From NCBI RefSeq assembly GCF_015352975.1, contig NZ_JACYIZ010000003.1, positions 62,001 to 126,000 of the forward strand: a stretch of 64,000 bases of DNA. The letters run 5' to 3'. The DNA comes from Aestuariimicrobium ganziense (lineage in GTDB: Bacteria > Actinomycetota > Actinomycetes > Propionibacteriales > Propionibacteriaceae). The notes under the pieces were generated by a model. It saw nothing but the letters and a program-made list of their open reading frames with translations. It was not told the DNA's origin and ran no database searches. Below, in pieces: positions 56,611 through 64,000 of this stretch (the first letter of the stretch is position 1; every line of letters begins with the position of its first letter). The position numbers and the translations under genes were made by a program.

Positions 56611-57378
56611 ATGGCCGAACTCGGACTGGTCATCAACCCCGAGCAACTGCCCACCGACATCGACCTCGACTTCCTCGAGCCCGTCCTGATGGGCCGCTTC
56701 GTCGGGTCGGACGACGAGGGCCCGCGCGTGTTGCCCGACCCGCTGTCGGGCCTGCCTGACCGGCCGATCCGCGGCGGTGCGGTGCTGTTCCCCGGCACCA
56801 TGCGTCTGGCCGACCCCGACTTCGACCTCAGCCTGGTCGAGCAGCACCTGACCACGGTGGGCCAGGCCTTGGGCGCCTACGCCGAACCGGGCAGGTGGGT
56901 GGTGCTGGGCAGTGGCGCCTCGCGCCGGATTCCGGACGAGGTCGACCGCCAGGCCGGGCTGGCGAGGTTGGCCGAGGTGGTCGGACTCGCCGACCGGGTG
57001 CTCAGCGAGGCCGGCCTCGAGGTGATGCTCGAACCGCTGCGCGCCCAGGAGAGCAATGTCTTCAACGACCTGGCCGAGGGGGCACGGTTCCTGGACGACC
57101 ATGGCCTCGACCTGCGGATGGTCTGCGACACCTTCCACATGTTCAGCCAGGACCTGACCGCCGACTTCGCAGTGGCGCACCTCGACCGGATCGGCCACGT
57201 GCACCTGTCCGGTCATGACCGGCTTCCGGTCAGCCAGGACGCCGATGCAGTGCTCGACGTCGCCGTCGCCCTGGCCGAGGCCGGCTACCAGGGCCGCTGG
57301 TCGTTCGAGTGCCGCTGGCCCGACGCCGCCCGTGACGTCGCCGACAGCATCCGGGTGACCCGGGAGCGGCTTCAGTAG
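56611..57378 (+). CDS. Xylose-isomerase-like TIM-barrel protein
   Basis: A 255-residue protein of the AP endonuclease 2/sugar isomerase superfamily. GLEVMLEPLRAQESNVFNDL at about 135-154 (metal glutamate) is followed by DLRMVCDTFHMFSQDLTADF (metal aspartate and histidine), IGHVHLSGHDRLPVSQDADA and GYQGRWSFECRWPDAARDVA. Members isomerise or epimerise sugars and polyols. The N-terminal 45 residues do not match the family closely. TAGGGT at 56566-56571 may be its -10. It overlaps the L,D-transpeptidase remnant by 7 bases (convergent). Confidence 0.8.
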   Translation: MAELGLVINPEQLPTDIDLDFLEPVLMGRFVGSDDEGPRVLPDPLSGLPDRPIRGGAVLFPGTMRLADPDFDLSLVEQHLTTVGQALGAYAEPGRWVVLGSGASRRIPDEVDRQAGLARLAEVVGLADRVLSEAGLEVMLEPLRAQESNVFNDLAEGARFLDDHGLDLRMVCDTFHMFSQDLTADFAVAHLDRIGHVHLSGHDRLPVSQDADAVLDVAVALAEAGYQGRWSFECRWPDAARDVADSIRVTRERLQ

Positions 57379-57654
57379 ACCAGCACGCCGGTGCCGACCT
57401 TGATCTGGCCGGAGCGGCGGATCCCGTCCATCATCGGCAACGTCAGCCCCACGCAGCCGTGCGACTTGGGCTGGGCGAGCACGTCGGAGTTGGTGCCGTG
57501 CACGGCGATGCCGCCGTTGAAGTACATCGGGCGGTAGATCGCGCCGAGGTAGCCGGGGTCCCAGCCCTCGACCTGGCGGAAGACGGCACCCGGCCAACAG
57601 CGCGCCGGCACCGAGTGAGGCGGCCCAGGTGAGCACTGCGCGTCGCCTTGTCAT
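57372..57654 (-). pseudogene. L,D-transpeptidase with internal deletion
   Basis: ATG 57654 begins a lipoprotein or Tat-type signal, TRRRAVLTWAASLGAGALLA then GC. Right after it, one frame over, comes AVFRQVEGWDPGYLGAIY, then IAVHGTNSDVLAQPKSHGCV, GL. The motif HGT...SHGCVGL is the YkuD L,D-transpeptidase active site with its catalytic cysteine. Between them about 150 residues or more are lost. The enzyme would have cross-linked peptidoglycan outside the membrane. The product now lacks most of the catalytic fold. Confidence 0.8.
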
Positions 57655-57705
57655 GCCCGTTGTATGCCCGGATCTGGCTCGCGGTACCGTGCGACAATCG
57701 GGCGC

Positions 57706-58599
57706 ATGACGGTGCTGGCGACCTTCACCCCGGCCGGGTCTGGCGAGGCTGCGATCCTCGCGCGGTTCGGTATCGGGCCTGACGCGTTGCTGGGCGCCGG
57801 TGGAGAGTCTCGGGTGTTCGCGCTGGACGACCAGCGGGTGGTGCGGATCTTCGGCGGGAGACCCAACCTCGATGTTGTCGGCCACCTCGAGTCGTTGGCC
57901 GGCGTCGACATCGGGGTGGCGCTGCCCGAGGTGCTCGAGCATGGTGAGTTGGCAGGTCAGCACTACACCGTCGACCGTCGGATGCGGGGGGTCTCACTGG
58001 CGTCATGGCTTGCCGAGGGGCAGTCGGACGAGGTGCGTCAGCAGGTGCTGCTCGACTACCTCGACGTCGCTGCCCGGCTCCGCCAACTGCCGATCGGTGA
58101 CGGAGGGTTCCGGAGCCTGTTCATCGCTGATCGGGTGCCGCCAGGGGTCACGTTGGTCGAGTTGTTGCGGGTGCAGGCCGAGGTGGGTCTGCAGTGGAAC
58201 GGACTGCTGCGGGCGGCCATGCCCGACCTCGACCAGCGCTTCGACGACCTGCTGGCAGCCCTGTCGTCCCGCGACGTCGAGCCGGCGTTCGTCCACGCCG
58301 ACTACTTCGCCGGGAACGTGATGGTCGACGACGGCCGGGTGAGCGGCGTGCTCGACATCTCGGTGCACGCGCTGGCGGCCGACCCGGTGATGGACGAGGT
58401 GGCCGCAGTCTGCTTCCTCGAACACGTCCACTACCCGCAGGCGGGCGCCGACACGGTCTGGCTCGAGGAGCAGTTGCTGGCCCGACTCGGTGACGAGGCC
58501 TGGCTGGTCGACGCCTACCGGCGCTGGTACGCCCTGTACTACTCGATGGACGAGGCGCTGCTCGACTGGTCGGTGCGGGTGCTGTCGAGCAGTGGCTGA
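57706..58599 (+). CDS. Aminoglycoside-phosphotransferase-fold kinase
   Basis: A 297-residue kinase-like protein of the APH family. ALLGAGGESRVFALDDQRVV at about 21-40 is the nucleotide loop, VRIFGG has no clear catalytic lysine, and FVHADYFAGNVMVDDGRVSG at about 197-216 supplies HxDxxxxN. VLDISVHALAADPVMDEVAA replaces the usual DFE/DWE-type motif with LDIS. Substrate unknown; not a typical antibiotic resistance enzyme. ATG 57706 follows GACAAT by 7 bases. It lies alone between the LDT remnant and the IclR remnant. Confidence 0.8.
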   Translation: MTVLATFTPAGSGEAAILARFGIGPDALLGAGGESRVFALDDQRVVRIFGGRPNLDVVGHLESLAGVDIGVALPEVLEHGELAGQHYTVDRRMRGVSLASWLAEGQSDEVRQQVLLDYLDVAARLRQLPIGDGGFRSLFIADRVPPGVTLVELLRVQAEVGLQWNGLLRAAMPDLDQRFDDLLAALSSRDVEPAFVHADYFAGNVMVDDGRVSGVLDISVHALAADPVMDEVAAVCFLEHVHYPQAGADTVWLEEQLLARLGDEAWLVDAYRRWYALYYSMDEALLDWSVRVLSSSG

Positions 58600-58600
58600 C

Positions 58601-58895
58601 TCAGTGTCCGGCGACGATCGAGCGCACCAGCGGAAGCTGGTCGATCAGTTGCTTCAGCGGGGTGCGGAAGACCACCCCTGAGACGCTGATCGCCCCGCTC
58701 GGGGTCTCGGGTGAGTTGAGGTAAGCGGCCACGGCCACGCAATTGATGCCGACCTCGTTCTCCTGGTCGTCGACGGCATAGCCCTGCTCGCGTACCTGCT
58801 CGAGCGCCCGGTGCAGTGCCTCGGGGTCGGTGATCGAGTTGGGCGTGCGGCCCTCGAGCGAACTGGCCCCGACCCACTCGTAGACCGACTGCCGG
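58601..58895 (-). pseudogene. C-terminal fragment of an IclR regulator
   Basis: About 98 residues of the effector-binding domain remain: RTPNSITDPEALHRALEQVR, GYAVDDQENEVGINCVAVAA, SGAISVSGVVFRTPLKQLID. The family binds small acids and controls catabolic genes. The HTH and first half of the effector domain are missing. At 58895 it meets the start of the SDR gene on the other strand, its likely former target. Confidence 0.75.
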
Positions 58896-59579
58896 GTGGG
58901 GCAGTGGTGGGGCGCGGTGGTGACCGGCGGCCTCAGTGGTTTGGGGGCGGCGACTGTGGCACGACTGAGGGACGAGGGGCTGGAGATGCTCGTCCTCGAC
59001 CAGGGGGAAGCGGCCGACCTGGTCGCTGACGTGGCGGACGAGGAGCAGGTCAACGCAGCCTTCTCCGAGGCTGGTGCCATCGACGTCCTGGTGAACTCTG
59101 CAGGAGTTGTCGGCCCGAACAAGCCGCTGTGGCAGGTGAGCGATGCCGAGTGGAGGCGCACCTTCGACGTGAACGTGCTGGAAACCTTCCACACCTGCCG
59201 GGCCGCGGTGCCGGGCATGCGCGAGCGGGGCTGGGGCCGAATCGTGAACTTCGCGAGCATCGCCGGCAAGGACGGCAACCCCAACATGGCGGCCTACTCG
59301 TCGTCCAAGGCGGCGGTGATCGGACTGACCAAGTCGCTGGGCAAGGAACTGGCCACGTCGGGGGTGCTGGTGAACGCCGTGGTTCCCGCGGTGATCGCGA
59401 CGCCCATGAACGCCGACACCGAGCCGGCTGTGCTGGCCCACATCACCAGCCTGATCCCGATGCGGCGCGTGGGAGCCCCCGAAGAGGTGGCCGAACTCGT
59501 GGCCTGGCTGTGTTCCGACCTGGTGAGCTTCTCGACCGGCGCCACCTACGACGTGACGGGTGGACGGGCCACCTACTGA
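58896..59579 (+). CDS. Short-chain dehydrogenase/reductase
   Basis: A 227-residue SDR. AVVTGGLSGLGAATVARLRD at about 8-27 is the TGxxxGxG NAD(P) loop. IDVLVNSAGVVGPNKPLWQV contains NSAG, IVNFASIAGKDGNPNMAAYS gives the catalytic serine and tyrosine, and SSKAAVIGLTKSLGKELA the lysine (YxxxK). Substrate unknown. The start GTG 58896 lies right at the junction with the IclR remnant, so its own promoter and possibly a few residues may be lost. Its active-site residues are intact. Confidence 0.85.
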   Translation: MGQWWGAVVTGGLSGLGAATVARLRDEGLEMLVLDQGEAADLVADVADEEQVNAAFSEAGAIDVLVNSAGVVGPNKPLWQVSDAEWRRTFDVNVLETFHTCRAAVPGMRERGWGRIVNFASIAGKDGNPNMAAYSSSKAAVIGLTKSLGKELATSGVLVNAVVPAVIATPMNADTEPAVLAHITSLIPMRRVGAPEEVAELVAWLCSDLVSFSTGATYDVTGGRATY

Positions 59580-59650
59580 CGTTCGGGCTGTCTCTGGTCG
59601 TGTCGTGGCTAAGCTCACCGGCATTGACGGGACAGACACGGGAGACAGAG

Positions 59651-60676
59651 TTGGGTGATCCGCACGGGCCGGTGACCTTGCAGCAGGTGGCTGCTCGCGC
59701 CGGGGTGTCACTGGCGACGGCGTCACGGGCCATCAACGGCAGCGCGCGCAAGGTGAACCCCCAGATGGCCGAGCGCGTCCTGCAGGCTGCTCGCGAACTG
59801 AACTACACCGTCAACGCGCAGGCACAAGCCATGGTGCGGGGACGAAGCCGTGTGGTCGGACTCGTCGTCGGCGACATCGTCGACCCGTACTTCAGCACCA
59901 TCGCCACCGGCGTGATGGGACTCGCCGACCAACTCGGCCTGCTGGTCACCCTGGCCGCGACCGAACGCAGTCCCGAGCGCGAGTGCGACCAGATGCGGAT
60001 GTTCAGCTCGCAGCGGGCCCAGGCCGTGGTGATCGTCGGCTCGCGCAGCACCGACCCGGACACCTGGACCGATCTCGACAAGCGGATCGCCGACTACCAG
60101 CACCGGGGCGGACGAGTCGTCAACGTCGGTCAACCAGTGCTGCAGTGCGACACGGTCGCGATCGCCAACCACGGCGCCGGTCAGGAGATGGCCCGCGCCC
60201 TGATGGAACTGGGGCACACCCGTTTCGCAGTGCTCGCCGGTTCTCCCGACCTGATGACCGCTCGCGATCGCGCCGAGGGCTTCACCCAGGCGGTGGTGGC
60301 GGCCGGCCATCCCGAGCCCGTCAGCATCGAGGGCGAGTTCACGCGAGACGGCGGCTACGCCGCGATGTCGCAGTTGCTCGACGGCGACGACGAGTTCACC
60401 TGTGTCTTCGCGGTGGCGGACGCCTTGGCGATCGGCGCGATGACTGCCTGCCGCGAGCGGGGCCTCACGATCCCGGACGACCTGTCGGTGGCCGGCTTCG
60501 ACGACATCCTCGGCCTGCGCGACATCCACCCCGGCCTGACCACCTACCGGCTGCCGCTGGAGCGGGTCGGTCTGGAGGCGCTGCAGTTGGCACTGCGCAC
60601 CCCCGGTGAGCAGTGGCGCCAGGTGCCGATCTCGGGTGAGGTCGTGATCAGGGAGAGCACCCGCCGGATCAACTGA
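59651..60676 (+). CDS. LacI-family transcriptional regulator
   Basis: A 341-residue repressor. The HTH VTLQQVAARAGVSLATASRA at about 8-27 with INGSARKVNPQMAERVLQAA is complete. The effector domain includes RVVGLVVGDIVDPYFSTIAT, AVVIVGS, NVGQP, ELGHTRFAVLAGSPDLMTAR and DDLSVAGFDDILGLRDIHPG. TTG 59651 follows GGGAG and gives LGDPHG; the weak start codon fits low expression. A LacI-type operator at 62041-62054 lies in front of the oxidoreductase gene, a likely target. Confidence 0.93.
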   Translation: MGDPHGPVTLQQVAARAGVSLATASRAINGSARKVNPQMAERVLQAARELNYTVNAQAQAMVRGRSRVVGLVVGDIVDPYFSTIATGVMGLADQLGLLVTLAATERSPERECDQMRMFSSQRAQAVVIVGSRSTDPDTWTDLDKRIADYQHRGGRVVNVGQPVLQCDTVAIANHGAGQEMARALMELGHTRFAVLAGSPDLMTARDRAEGFTQAVVAAGHPEPVSIEGEFTRDGGYAAMSQLLDGDDEFTCVFAVADALAIGAMTACRERGLTIPDDLSVAGFDDILGLRDIHPGLTTYRLPLERVGLEALQLALRTPGEQWRQVPISGEVVIRESTRRIN

Positions 60677-60736
60677 TCAGTGTGACTACCGGCCCAGTAA
60701 TGACAGATCTTCGAGAAGTGTAAGTAAGCTGGAGCT

Positions 60737-61975
60737 GTGTCAACAGATCTGGAGGCCTCGCGCGCCACCCCCAGCCCCTGCCCGGTGCCGCCCGTCGGTA
60801 CGCAGGATGCCTACTGGGTCGCTGACAACGACGGCACAGCGTCCCGCGCGGCGATGGCAGCCGCTTCGGGCCCCTACTCCACGACTGTCCCCGCTCGCCT
60901 GTCCGACCTCGACCTCAGGGTCCCATCCGACCTCGCTGCGGCCGCTGAGGACGCAGCCAGCGCTCTCGCTCGCTTCGACAGTCAGGCGACCGCCCGGCTC
61001 GGCGCCGAGGGCTCGCTGGGACCGATGAAGGCGATCCTGCTGCGCACGGAGGCATCCTCCTCGTCCCAGATCGAGAACCTGACCGTGGGGGCCCGCCAAC
61101 TGGCGCTCGCCGAGATCGGGCAGAGCGTCTCCCTCAACGCGCGTCTGGTCATCGGCAACGTGCGAGCCATGATGGCCGCCAACACCCTCGCCACCCGGCT
61201 GGACGAGCAGTCGATCCTCGACATGCACCGCGCCCTCATGGAGGGTCACCATGACGAAGCTGGGCAGTACCGAGGTCAGCTGGTGTGGGTGGGCACCAGC
61301 GGAATCAGCCCGCGAGGAGCCGTGCACGTCGCGCCCGCTGCTGCGCTCGTGCCCGATGCGATGGCCGACCTGGTGCAGTTCGTCACCCGCGAGGACGTGC
61401 AGGTGGTCGTCCAGACAGCGGTGGCCCACGCACAGCTCGAGACGATCCACCCCTTCGCCGACGGCAATGGGCGTACTGGCAGGGCCCTTGTGCACGCCAT
61501 GATGCGAGCCAAGGGCCTGGTGACCTCGGTGACCGCCCCGGTCTCAGCGGGACTGCTGACCGACACGACCACCTACTTCGACGCGCTGCAGGCCTTTCGT
61601 GCCGGCGACGCCAGACCCATCGTCGAGCGCTTCTGCGAGGCAGCGATGTTCGCTGCGGCCAGTGGCACCCGCTTGGTCGATCAACTGGCCGAAGAAGTGA
61701 CTGCCTCAATGGAACTGCTCGCAGCCACCCGGCTCCGTCGCCAGGCCGGGGCGTGGCGGGTGCTGCCCCGGCTGGTCGGGCAGCCGATCGTCAACGCGGC
61801 GTGGCTGCAACAGAGCCTCGACATGAATGCGGTGGGCGCCCAGCGAGCACTGCGACAACTCGTAGACGCCGGAGTTGTGGTCGAACGGACCGGCTTCCAG
61901 CGGAATCGAGTGTGGGAGCACCGGGGAATCCTGGCCATTCTGGATGGTTGGGCCGCATCGATCCGCCGACGATGA
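60737..61975 (+). CDS. Fic domain protein with intrinsic inhibitory motif
   Basis: A 412-residue Fic/DOC protein. The inhibitory helix S/TxxxE-G/N is SSQIEN at residues 109-114, placing it among class II Fic proteins. The catalytic motif HPFADGNGRTGR at 238-249 is complete, with the histidine and the ATP-loop. The C-terminal part (about 340-412) looks like a winged-helix domain with AWLQQSLDMNAVGAQRALRQ. It should AMPylate target proteins and be self-inhibited. GTG 60737 follows CTGGAG. It is an independent gene between LacI and the oxidoreductase. Confidence 0.93.
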   Translation: MSTDLEASRATPSPCPVPPVGTQDAYWVADNDGTASRAAMAAASGPYSTTVPARLSDLDLRVPSDLAAAAEDAASALARFDSQATARLGAEGSLGPMKAILLRTEASSSSQIENLTVGARQLALAEIGQSVSLNARLVIGNVRAMMAANTLATRLDEQSILDMHRALMEGHHDEAGQYRGQLVWVGTSGISPRGAVHVAPAAALVPDAMADLVQFVTREDVQVVVQTAVAHAQLETIHPFADGNGRTGRALVHAMMRAKGLVTSVTAPVSAGLLTDTTTYFDALQAFRAGDARPIVERFCEAAMFAAASGTRLVDQLAEEVTASMELLAATRLRRQAGAWRVLPRLVGQPIVNAAWLQQSLDMNAVGAQRALRQLVDAGVVVERTGFQRNRVWEHRGILAILDGWAASIRRR

Positions 61976-62031
61976 CGAGCGCGCCGTCCATCACCTCGCC
62001 GGACCTCCTTGCGGAGCCGAACACCGTCCAC

Positions 62032-62037
62032 TAGCCT
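62032..62037 (+). promoter_or_regulatory. Putative -10 element (TAGCCT)
   Basis: TAGCCT sits immediately before a LacI-type operator and 43 bases before the ATG at 62081. Confidence 0.5.
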
Positions 62038-62040
62038 CTC

Positions 62041-62054
62041 GGTAAGCGCTTTCC
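62041..62054. promoter_or_regulatory. LacI/GalR-type operator
   Basis: GGTAAGCGCTTTCC is a near palindrome centred on AGCGCT, close to the LacI-family pattern (TGAAAGCGCTTTCA). It is just downstream of the -10 element, where a bound repressor blocks transcription. The LacI-family gene at 59651-60676 is the obvious candidate to bind. Confidence 0.7.
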
Positions 62055-62080
62055 ACACCTTGCCCAACGGAGGGAAACCC

Positions 62081-63229
62081 ATGGCCACCACGCGTGTCGG
62101 CATCATCATGAACGGCGTGACCGGGCGCATGGGCTACCGCCAGCACCTGCTGCGCTCGATCCTCGCGATCCGTGACCAGGGCGGGGTCGAACTGGCTGAC
62201 GGCACCAAGCTCGTCCCCGACCCGATCCTGGTCGGACGCAACCGCGACAGGCTCGCCGAGATCGCCGCCGAGGCGGGCATCGAGCGCTTCACCACCGACC
62301 TGGACGAGGCGCTGGCCGGCGACGACGAGATCTACTTCGACGCGCAGCTCACCAGCGTGCGTGAAGAGGCCACCCTCAAGGCGATGGCCGCCGGCAAGGA
62401 CATCTACACCGAGAAGCCGATCTCGGAGTCGCTCGAGGGCTCGATGCGACTGGCGCGGGCCGCTGCCGAGGCCGGTGTTCGCGTGGGTGTCGTCCACGAC
62501 AAGCTCTACCTGCCCGGCCTGCTCAAGCTGAAGCGCCTGGTCGACGGTGACTTCTTCGGACGCATCCTGTCGGTGCGCGGCGAGTTCGGCTACTGGGTCT
62601 GGGAGGGCGACTGGCAGACCGCGCAGCGTCCCAGCTGGAACTACCGCACCGCCGACGGTGGTGGCATCACCACCGACATGATGTGCCACTGGAACTACGT
62701 GCTCGAGAACCTGTTCGGCAAGATCCTCGCCATCACCGCCCGCACCGCCACCCACATCCCCGAGCGTGTCGACGAGCAGGGCAACACCTACCAGGCCACC
62801 GCCGACGACGCGGCCTACGCGATCATCGAGATCGAGGGCGGCATCATCGTCTCGATCAACTCCTCGTGGGCGGTGCGGGTGCACCGTGACGAACTGGTCG
62901 AGTTCCAGGTCGACGGCACCGAGGGCTCTGCGGTCGCCGGCCTGCACGGCTGCGTCGTCCAGCACCGGGCGATGACCCCCCGTCCGGTCTGGAACCCCGA
63001 CGAGGCCGAGACCGAGCGCTACCGCGACCAGTGGGCGCCGGTGCCCGACAACGCCACCTTCGACAACGGCTTCAAGGCGCAGTGGGAGCAGTTCCTCAAG
63101 GCCCGCGCCGGTGAGGGTGAACACCCCTACGACTTCCTCGCCGGCGCGCGTGGCGTCCGGTTGGCCGAGGCGGCGCTGCGCTCGCACGCCGAGGGTCGCC
63201 GCATCGAACTGGAGGACCTGACGCTGTGA
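62081..63229 (+). CDS. Gfo/Idh/MocA family oxidoreductase
   Basis: A 382-residue dehydrogenase. VGIIMNGVTGRMGYRQHLLR at 6-25 carries a GxxGxMG loop that differs from the usual GxGxxG and is seen in a subgroup with N-terminal insert. KDIYTEKPISESLEGSMRLA (EKP at about 121) and DKLYLPGLLKLKRLVDGDFF follow, with RGEFGYWVWEGDWQTAQRPS and DGGGITTDMMCHWNYVLENL as the substrate end. GGAGGG lies 8 bases before ATG 62081. It is cotranscribed with the DUF993 gene and controlled by the operator at 62041. Confidence 0.92.
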   Translation: MATTRVGIIMNGVTGRMGYRQHLLRSILAIRDQGGVELADGTKLVPDPILVGRNRDRLAEIAAEAGIERFTTDLDEALAGDDEIYFDAQLTSVREEATLKAMAAGKDIYTEKPISESLEGSMRLARAAAEAGVRVGVVHDKLYLPGLLKLKRLVDGDFFGRILSVRGEFGYWVWEGDWQTAQRPSWNYRTADGGGITTDMMCHWNYVLENLFGKILAITARTATHIPERVDEQGNTYQATADDAAYAIIEIEGGIIVSINSSWAVRVHRDELVEFQVDGTEGSAVAGLHGCVVQHRAMTPRPVWNPDEAETERYRDQWAPVPDNATFDNGFKAQWEQFLKARAGEGEHPYDFLAGARGVRLAEAALRSHAEGRRIELEDLTL

Positions 63230-64000
63230 CCAGCCTCAACCTTCCCCGCCCCGACGGCAGCCTCGAGCGCGTCGCACTCGGCGCCCCCCGCGAATGGACG
63301 ATCCCGGCTGCTCCCGCCAGCTCGCGGGTGGCCTTCGCTGCGGCCCACGTGGTCGCCGACCCCCTCGGCGACAACACCCCCGGCGCCCCCGCGGTCGTCG
63401 ACTGGGACTCCACCCTGCGCTTCCGTCACCACCTGTTCCGCCACGGACTCGGCGTCGCTGAAGCCATGGACACCGCCCAGCGCGGCATGGGCATGAACTG
63501 GTCGGCCACCCAGGAACTGATCCGACGCTCCGCCGTCGAGGCCGCCTCAGCCGGTGCCCGAATCGCTGCCGGCGTCGGCACCGACCAGCTCACCGCCCCC
63601 GCCACCAGCGTGGACGAGGTGCGGGCCGCCTACGAGGAGCAACTCGGCTTCGTCGAGTCCACCGGCGCCCAGGCGATCGTGATGGCCAGCCGTCAACTCG
63701 CCGCCGTGGCCACGGGCAAGGACGACTACCTCACCCTCTACGCCCACCTGCTCGACCAGGCCGACCGCCCGGTCATCCTGCACTGGCTCGGGCCCGCCTT
63801 CGACCCGGCGCTCGAGGGGTACTGGGGCTCGTCCGACGTCGCCGTCGCCACCCAGACCGTGCTCGAATTGATTCGTGCCCACGCCGACAAGGTCGACGGC
63901 ATCAAGGTGTCGCTGCTCGACGCCGACCACGAACGCGGCCTGCGCGCTGAGCTCCCCGAAGGGGTCCGGCTCTACACCGGCGACGACTTCAACTACCCCG
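63226..64000 (+). CDS. DUF993 aldolase/lyase-like protein (cut by the window end)
   Basis: The first 258 residues of a DUF993 protein, a TIM-barrel group related to dihydrodipicolinate synthase. RVAFAAAHVVADPLGDNTPG near 37-56 and VDWDSTLRFRHHLFRHGLGV near 60-79 are family motifs. AIVMASRQLAAVATGKDDYL, RPVILHWLGPAFDPALEGYW and DKVDGIKVSLLDADHERGLR (barrel strand with the likely Schiff-base lysine in GIKVS) follow. GTG 63226 overlaps the oxidoreductase stop by 4 bases. Together they look like one catabolic pathway for a sugar acid or lactone; the compound is unknown. Confidence 0.88.
   Translation, partial: MTSLNLPRPDGSLERVALGAPREWTIPAAPASSRVAFAAAHVVADPLGDNTPGAPAVVDWDSTLRFRHHLFRHGLGVAEAMDTAQRGMGMNWSATQELIRRSAVEAASAGARIAAGVGTDQLTAPATSVDEVRAAYEEQLGFVESTGAQAIVMASRQLAAVATGKDDYLTLYAHLLDQADRPVILHWLGPAFDPALEGYWGSSDVAVATQTVLELIRAHADKVDGIKVSLLDADHERGLRAELPEGVRLYTGDDFNYP

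Noticed and set aside
57706..58599. Aminoglycoside resistance gene
   Set aside because: Only the general APH fold is visible; the metal-binding motif is changed and no resistance context exists.

Overview
The window is high-GC DNA from an actinobacterium (Actinomycetota), plausibly of the Propionibacteriales/Propionibacteriaceae. It carries the chromosome replication-origin neighbourhood in the usual actinobacterial order. Reading leftward from dnaA (minus strand) are dnaA, dnaN, a short gnd, recF, dciA (DUF721), gyrB, gyrA, a DUF3566 protein and tRNA-Ile. Reading rightward (plus strand) are rpmH, rnpA, yidD, yidC, jag, rsmG, and then parA-parB with two parS sites inside the start of parA. 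oriC should lie in the dnaN-dnaA gap (35.18-35.65 kb), with two perfect DnaA boxes also upstream of dnaA (37.24 kb). The genus call is inference; the gene order is directly visible.

Layout. 0-5.5 kb: an unknown membrane-anchored protein at the edge of a broken Tad/Flp pilus locus (cpaB-like, a frameshifted TadZ/CpaE-like gene, a cpaF cut off at Walker A), then DUF1508 and DUF2332 genes around a cluster of DnaA boxes, then remnants of a LacI regulator and a secreted protein. 5.6-18.5 kb: membrane pyrophosphatase hppA, a sulfatase, a nucleotide-sugar-epimerase-like protein, two Gfo/Idh/MocA oxidoreductases, a HIT protein, a GlgC-like nucleotidyltransferase, a SWEET-like protein and a GH29 fucosidase, interspersed with gene fragments. 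18.6-31.9 kb: tRNA-Ile, a phospho-glycoside cassette (sugar kinase, GH4, NagB-like) placed between the tRNA and DUF3566, gyrA/gyrB, and a four-gene set of unknown membrane proteins. 31.3-43.3 kb: the replication, ribosome/membrane insertion and partition core. 43.4-56.6 kb: DUF3817, SURF1, a Ddl-type ligase, an aminotransferase, a GH36 alpha-galactosidase, an AAE-type transporter, a fructosamine-kinase-like protein, another Gfo/Idh/MocA protein, OsmC and trxA-trxB. 56.6-64 kb: a TIM-barrel isomerase-like protein, an APH-type kinase, an SDR, a LacI regulator, a Fic protein, and a LacI-operator-controlled oxidoreductase plus DUF993 aldolase-like pair that runs off the end.

Three features stand out. 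(1) At least fifteen genes are broken, many as clean in-sequence deletions that fuse unrelated gene pieces, others by single-base shifts in homopolymers. This points to an eroding genome, or partly to assembly or consensus error. (2) The hexamer GGACGA/TCGTCC is several times more frequent than base composition predicts, in both orientations and in non-coding DNA too. (3) Many genes have a TANNNT -10 element 6-7 bases before the start codon, so leaderless transcription looks common. No rRNA, CRISPR array or transposase was seen.
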